Shown here: positions 61,621 through 64,000 of the stretch, one piece after another
Numbering within the stretch: the stretch's first letter is position 1
Layout of the letters: each line of letters begins with the position of its first letter
NCBI GenBank assembly: GCA_028819215.1
Contig: JAPPMG010000049.1
Coordinates: forward strand, 1-64,000
Direction: 5' to 3'
Source: Bryobacterales bacterium
GTDB lineage: Bacteria; Acidobacteriota; Terriglobia; Bryobacterales; UBA6623
DNA length: 64,000 bases
Program-made: the position numbers and the translations under genes
The notes under the pieces: generated by a model
Told to the model about the DNA's origin: nothing
Databases searched by the model: none
The model's input: the letters and a program-made list of their open reading frames with translations, nothing else

Positions 61621-62619
61621 TCACAGCCGGTAAGGCTGTTCCTCAAATTTCCAGTCGTTGATCGAACCCCATAGCGGGGAGCCCGCGAGTCGAACGGTTA
61701 CCTTTGTCCCCCGCCAAAGCCAGTCGAACATCGGGATGAAGTACTCGTGACGACGCTCACAACGGCCCTCAAGCACGTCGCCGTCCTCAAGTTCGAGCCG
61801 CAGCCGACGCTCGGACGCCGGCTCGCTGATCAGCAAATCCGAGATGTTGACGGCCCTATCGTCCCGAAAGACAAATCCGCGGGTCCCCTGAGGTGTCATG
61901 CTCGCCGTCAGGGACAATTCCTCGCCCCAGAGGCTTGCATACGTGAAGGAGCTGACCCAGCGCGGGTTCGTGCGAGGCTGTTCGTGAAATTGCCCGAAGG
62001 ACGCCAGGGGGACCGACACCCCGCCGATCGTCATCTCGGTCTCCACGTCCCCTTGGATCGCCGTGCGGTCCTGACGCATGCCGGCGAAATGTCGCCTTGG
62101 CTGGAGGCGAGCGTCGATCGTAACGGGAATTTCGCCAAGCCCGTGGGGGGCGCGGTCGCCCTCGCGGGCCAAGAACCGCGCCTTCGCGCGGCACTCGGCC
62201 GGGGCTTCGCGTGAACCGTCGCGTTCGAGTCTGATTGCCAACTCAGGTCCTGCCGAGTCTGGCAAGCGGTAGACGACGTGGTCAGAGCCCAGTTCAGTCT
62301 TGTCTGGTGCGCAGGGCAGGAAGTGGTCGTTGAACGAATAGATCGCCTCGGGAGTGAAGACGTGAGCCCAGGCACGGGTCGTGTTGGCAGTCGGGTAGCG
62401 GCACAGGCGCAGGAAAAAGCCGGTCTTGGCGTCCGACGTTAGGGCATCGAGGCGAACCGATTCGCTGAAGATCGGTTGGCCGTAGAGGTGGTCGACCCCC
62501 CTGGAGGGATTTGCGGCGTGAGCGAGGGGAGCCAGCGCGCCCATGGCGATCCCACTGAGCAGGGTCCGTCTCGTTGGGGCAGGGCTCGCCTTGTTCGCGG
62601 AACATCCTGTCTTCGGCAT
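61621..62619 (-). CDS. Tat-exported protein of unknown function
   Basis: 332 residues from ATG 62619, two bases after the esterase stop. Twin-arginine-type signal APTRRTLLSGIAMGALAPLAHA. The mature part is beta-rich with no known family that I recognise: FLRLCRYPTANTTRAWAHVF, SLWGEELSLTASMTPQGTRGFVFRDD, LRLELEDGDVLEGRCERRHEYFIPMFDWLWRG. A lipocalin- or CrtC-like fold is possible but not shown. Its coupling to the esterase suggests a joint role outside the cell. Confidence 0.7.
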   Translation of the reverse strand: MPKTGCSANKASPAPTRRTLLSGIAMGALAPLAHAANPSRGVDHLYGQPIFSESVRLDALTSDAKTGFFLRLCRYPTANTTRAWAHVFTPEAIYSFNDHFLPCAPDKTELGSDHVVYRLPDSAGPELAIRLERDGSREAPAECRAKARFLAREGDRAPHGLGEIPVTIDARLQPRRHFAGMRQDRTAIQGDVETEMTIGGVSVPLASFGQFHEQPRTNPRWVSSFTYASLWGEELSLTASMTPQGTRGFVFRDDRAVNISDLLISEPASERRLRLELEDGDVLEGRCERRHEYFIPMFDWLWRGTKVTVRLAGSPLWGSINDWKFEEQPYRL

Positions 62620-62621
62620 CG

Positions 62622-63584
62622 CTAGTCGATTTCGTAGTGCCCGCGCTCTTTCAGCCCCACTTTCATCGCCTCGAGCCGCGCCCGGGCGGCCTTGTGTCTC
62701 TGATCGAGGGGAGTCCGGTCGAACGCTCGCTGGAAGAAGCCCAGCGTCTCGATCAGCCGCGGGCGCAGGGTCGGACCGGTATGGTCCGCTCGGTGGACCA
62801 AATGGTACTCGTGCGGAACCTTGTGGTTCCAAAGGACTTGATGCAGGAACTCGGTCCCCTCGTAGAGCCAATACATGTCTTCGTCGCCTGCCTCGAGGTA
62901 GATCTTGAGCCCCGATTCCCGCAGCCTCTCCGGGTGTGCGTCGGCGATCGAAGCCGGGTTGTTCGCCGCGTAGTAATCGTGGTCCACTGGCGAACCGTAG
63001 ACGCGCTCGAAAATCCGGTCCGAGCGCCAGAAGCGGTGCTTCGGCCGCATTTCGGAAAACTTCAGCAGCGGCTCGATGCCGGGCTCCATTGCGGCGACAG
63101 CGCCAAACTTGTCAGGGTGTTTGAAAGCCATTCGGAGCGAACCCATGCCACCCATCGAAATTCCGGTCAACCAAGTTCCTTCGCGGTCGGGCCGGACATT
63201 GAACTTCTCTCGCATGTGCTCGAGGAACTCTCCGACCAAGAACGTCTCCCATTTCTCGGAGCCATCTCGAAAATCCACATAGAAGGTACGCTTGGTGACA
63301 CTTGGGGTCACGACGACCATTGGCGCAACGCCCTTCCGCCAAGCTTCTTCGAAGATAGGACGCAACCGTGTCGCCAGCGTGTTGCGGTCTCCGCCGCCGC
63401 CGTGCAGGCTGTACAGCAACGGCAGCGGCTCTTGGGCGGAATCGTACCCGTCGGGCAGCAGAACGGCGTACTCGACGGGGCTGGGGACCAGCTCGCTTTC
63501 CACACTGCCCAGCAAGACCTTCGGAGCAGCCCAAGCGGGGATGGCCAGCGGAACAACCGCAACGGTCAACAGAAAGAATCGCAT
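62622..63584 (-). CDS. Secreted putative esterase (esterase D / feruloyl esterase type)
   Basis: 320 residues, signal peptide 1-19. Alpha/beta hydrolase of the PF00756 type: YSLHGGGGDRNTL (oxyanion region), nucleophile Ser in LTGISMGGMGSLRMAFKHPD, Asp in YLEAGDEDMYW and His in VHRADHTGP. Members hydrolyse feruloyl or acetyl esters on plant or algal polysaccharides, or S-formylglutathione; with a signal peptide the former is likelier. First gene of a two-gene unit with the unknown Tat protein. Confidence 0.88.
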   Translation of the reverse strand: MRFFLLTVAVVPLAIPAWAAPKVLLGSVESELVPSPVEYAVLLPDGYDSAQEPLPLLYSLHGGGGDRNTLATRLRPIFEEAWRKGVAPMVVVTPSVTKRTFYVDFRDGSEKWETFLVGEFLEHMREKFNVRPDREGTWLTGISMGGMGSLRMAFKHPDKFGAVAAMEPGIEPLLKFSEMRPKHRFWRSDRIFERVYGSPVDHDYYAANNPASIADAHPERLRESGLKIYLEAGDEDMYWLYEGTEFLHQVLWNHKVPHEYHLVHRADHTGPTLRPRLIETLGFFQRAFDRTPLDQRHKAARARLEAMKVGLKERGHYEID

Positions 63585-63706
63585 GTCTCGTCTCCTCTAG
63601 GGCGCAGGAAACAGTCTCCGTGTACACTGCCGCCCAAGCAATTCGTTCGACAGCCTCTCCCGGGGCTTCGGGTCGCCAACTCAACCGCGTTGCGGCTCAT
63701 GACAGA

Positions 63707-64000
63707 TCAGGCGAAGATCCCCAGCGGAGGGAAATCGCCCTTGAGAATCGAGTCAGCGCCATCAAAACCCATCCACTCTTCGATCATCGTGGCGTAGACC
63801 GACCGGAAGTCTGTCGTGACTCTCAAGTTGCCATTCTCGTCGAGATCGTTCAAGCCCGGGAACTTGCCGTACCAGCCTCCCTTGACGTGTTTGCCCAGAA
63901 CGAACATCGGCCCGGCTGTGCCGTGGTCCGTGCCGCCGCTGGCGTTTTCCTTGACCCTCCGGCCGAATTCGGAAAACACCATGATCGCGACGTCGTCGGC
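63707..64000 (-). CDS. DUF1501 protein, C-terminal part (runs off the window)
   Basis: The last 97 or so codons of a minus-strand gene that continues beyond base 64000. Signature DUF1501 end: VMVFSEFGRRVKENASGGTDHGTAGPMFVLGKHVKGG and a TDFRSVYATMIEEWMG stretch. DUF1501 proteins are exported (Tat) and usually pair with DUF1800 or DUF1553/1549 proteins; the partner would lie outside this window. The stop is near 63707. Confidence 0.88.
   Translation of the reverse strand, partial: ADDVAIMVFSEFGRRVKENASGGTDHGTAGPMFVLGKHVKGGWYGKFPGLNDLDENGNLRVTTDFRSVYATMIEEWMGFDGADSILKGDFPPLGIFA

Noticed and set aside
61268..61633. 121-codon frame after the repeat near 61.3 kb
   Set aside because: Composition resembles random high-GC translation; no start signal or domain.
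1..64000. tRNA genes or CRISPR arrays
   Set aside because: I looked for TpsiC-like GGTTCGA blocks in tRNA context and for regularly spaced repeats and found none; a tRNAscan or CRISPR search would settle it.

Overview
The window is GC-rich, gene-dense DNA from a diderm bacterium. It carries an LPS-type family 9 glycosyltransferase, outer-compartment cytochromes and many Tat or Sec exported proteins. Several features point to Acidobacteriota, with Planctomycetota or Verrucomicrobiota as weaker alternatives. They are the DUF1552/DUF1592 pair with a DUF1501 end, Tat-exported oxidoreductase, aldo-keto reductase and TIM-barrel proteins, a secreted DinB protein, a MerR-TPR protein and an alternative-complex-III-like cluster. 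This lineage call is inference from gene content. I found no rRNA, no tRNA and no CRISPR array.

Layout. 0.1-6.3 kb: KDPG aldolase, heptosyltransferase-like GT9, MetW-like methyltransferase, secreted cyanophycinase-like peptidase, EEP phosphodiesterase, rsmE and a DUF4202 gene. 6.4-11.7 kb: a respiratory cluster of pentaheme cytochrome, split ActB (B1 and B2), NrfD-like ActC and ActD, with no ActE or ActF. 11.8-20.5 kb: a Fic protein, a TIM-barrel protein, the DUF1592/DUF1552 pair, a higBA toxin-antitoxin operon with its operator, and an M23 peptidase. 20.7-24.5 kb: a tight operon of secreted phosphoesterase, sulfatase and YHYH protein. 24.7-32 kb (minus strand): SdpI-like, HAD dehalogenase, MerR-TPR, a zinc-ribbon membrane protein and a giant topoisomerase III-RecQ-HRDC fusion. 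32-37.5 kb: meaB-mce, an RsbU-type phosphatase, hemE-hemG and a small zinc ribbon. 37.7-43.5 kb: secreted DinB, a glucanase-fold protein, an aldo-keto reductase, a lipoprotein rhodanese with an in-frame UGA exactly at its catalytic cysteine, a Gfo/Idh oxidoreductase and a cyclase-family hydrolase.

43.6-48.2 kb: a candidate small RNA with promoter and strong terminator. It is followed by an operon of exported cytochrome c, a Tat-signal thiamine-diphosphate enzyme, an unknown protein and an exported amidohydrolase. 48.3-52.9 kb: epoxide hydrolase, NmrA-like reductase, an XRE regulator with a palindromic operator next to a conserved protein of unknown function, a DUF4143 ATPase relic and a small zinc finger. 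52.9-59.8 kb: housekeeping genes asd, radical SAM, and accD-folC-plsC-xylB. 59.9-64 kb: an EF-hand/epoxide-hydrolase fusion, tandem repeats resembling IS21-family ends, a secreted esterase pair and the C-terminus of a DUF1501 protein running off the edge.

The observations most worth following are the possible selenocysteine rhodanese (39981-40427), the single-chain TopB-RecQ-HRDC protein (27695-31888), the orphan ncRNA (43659-43780), and the Tat-exported TPP enzyme paired with a cytochrome c (43910-46344).
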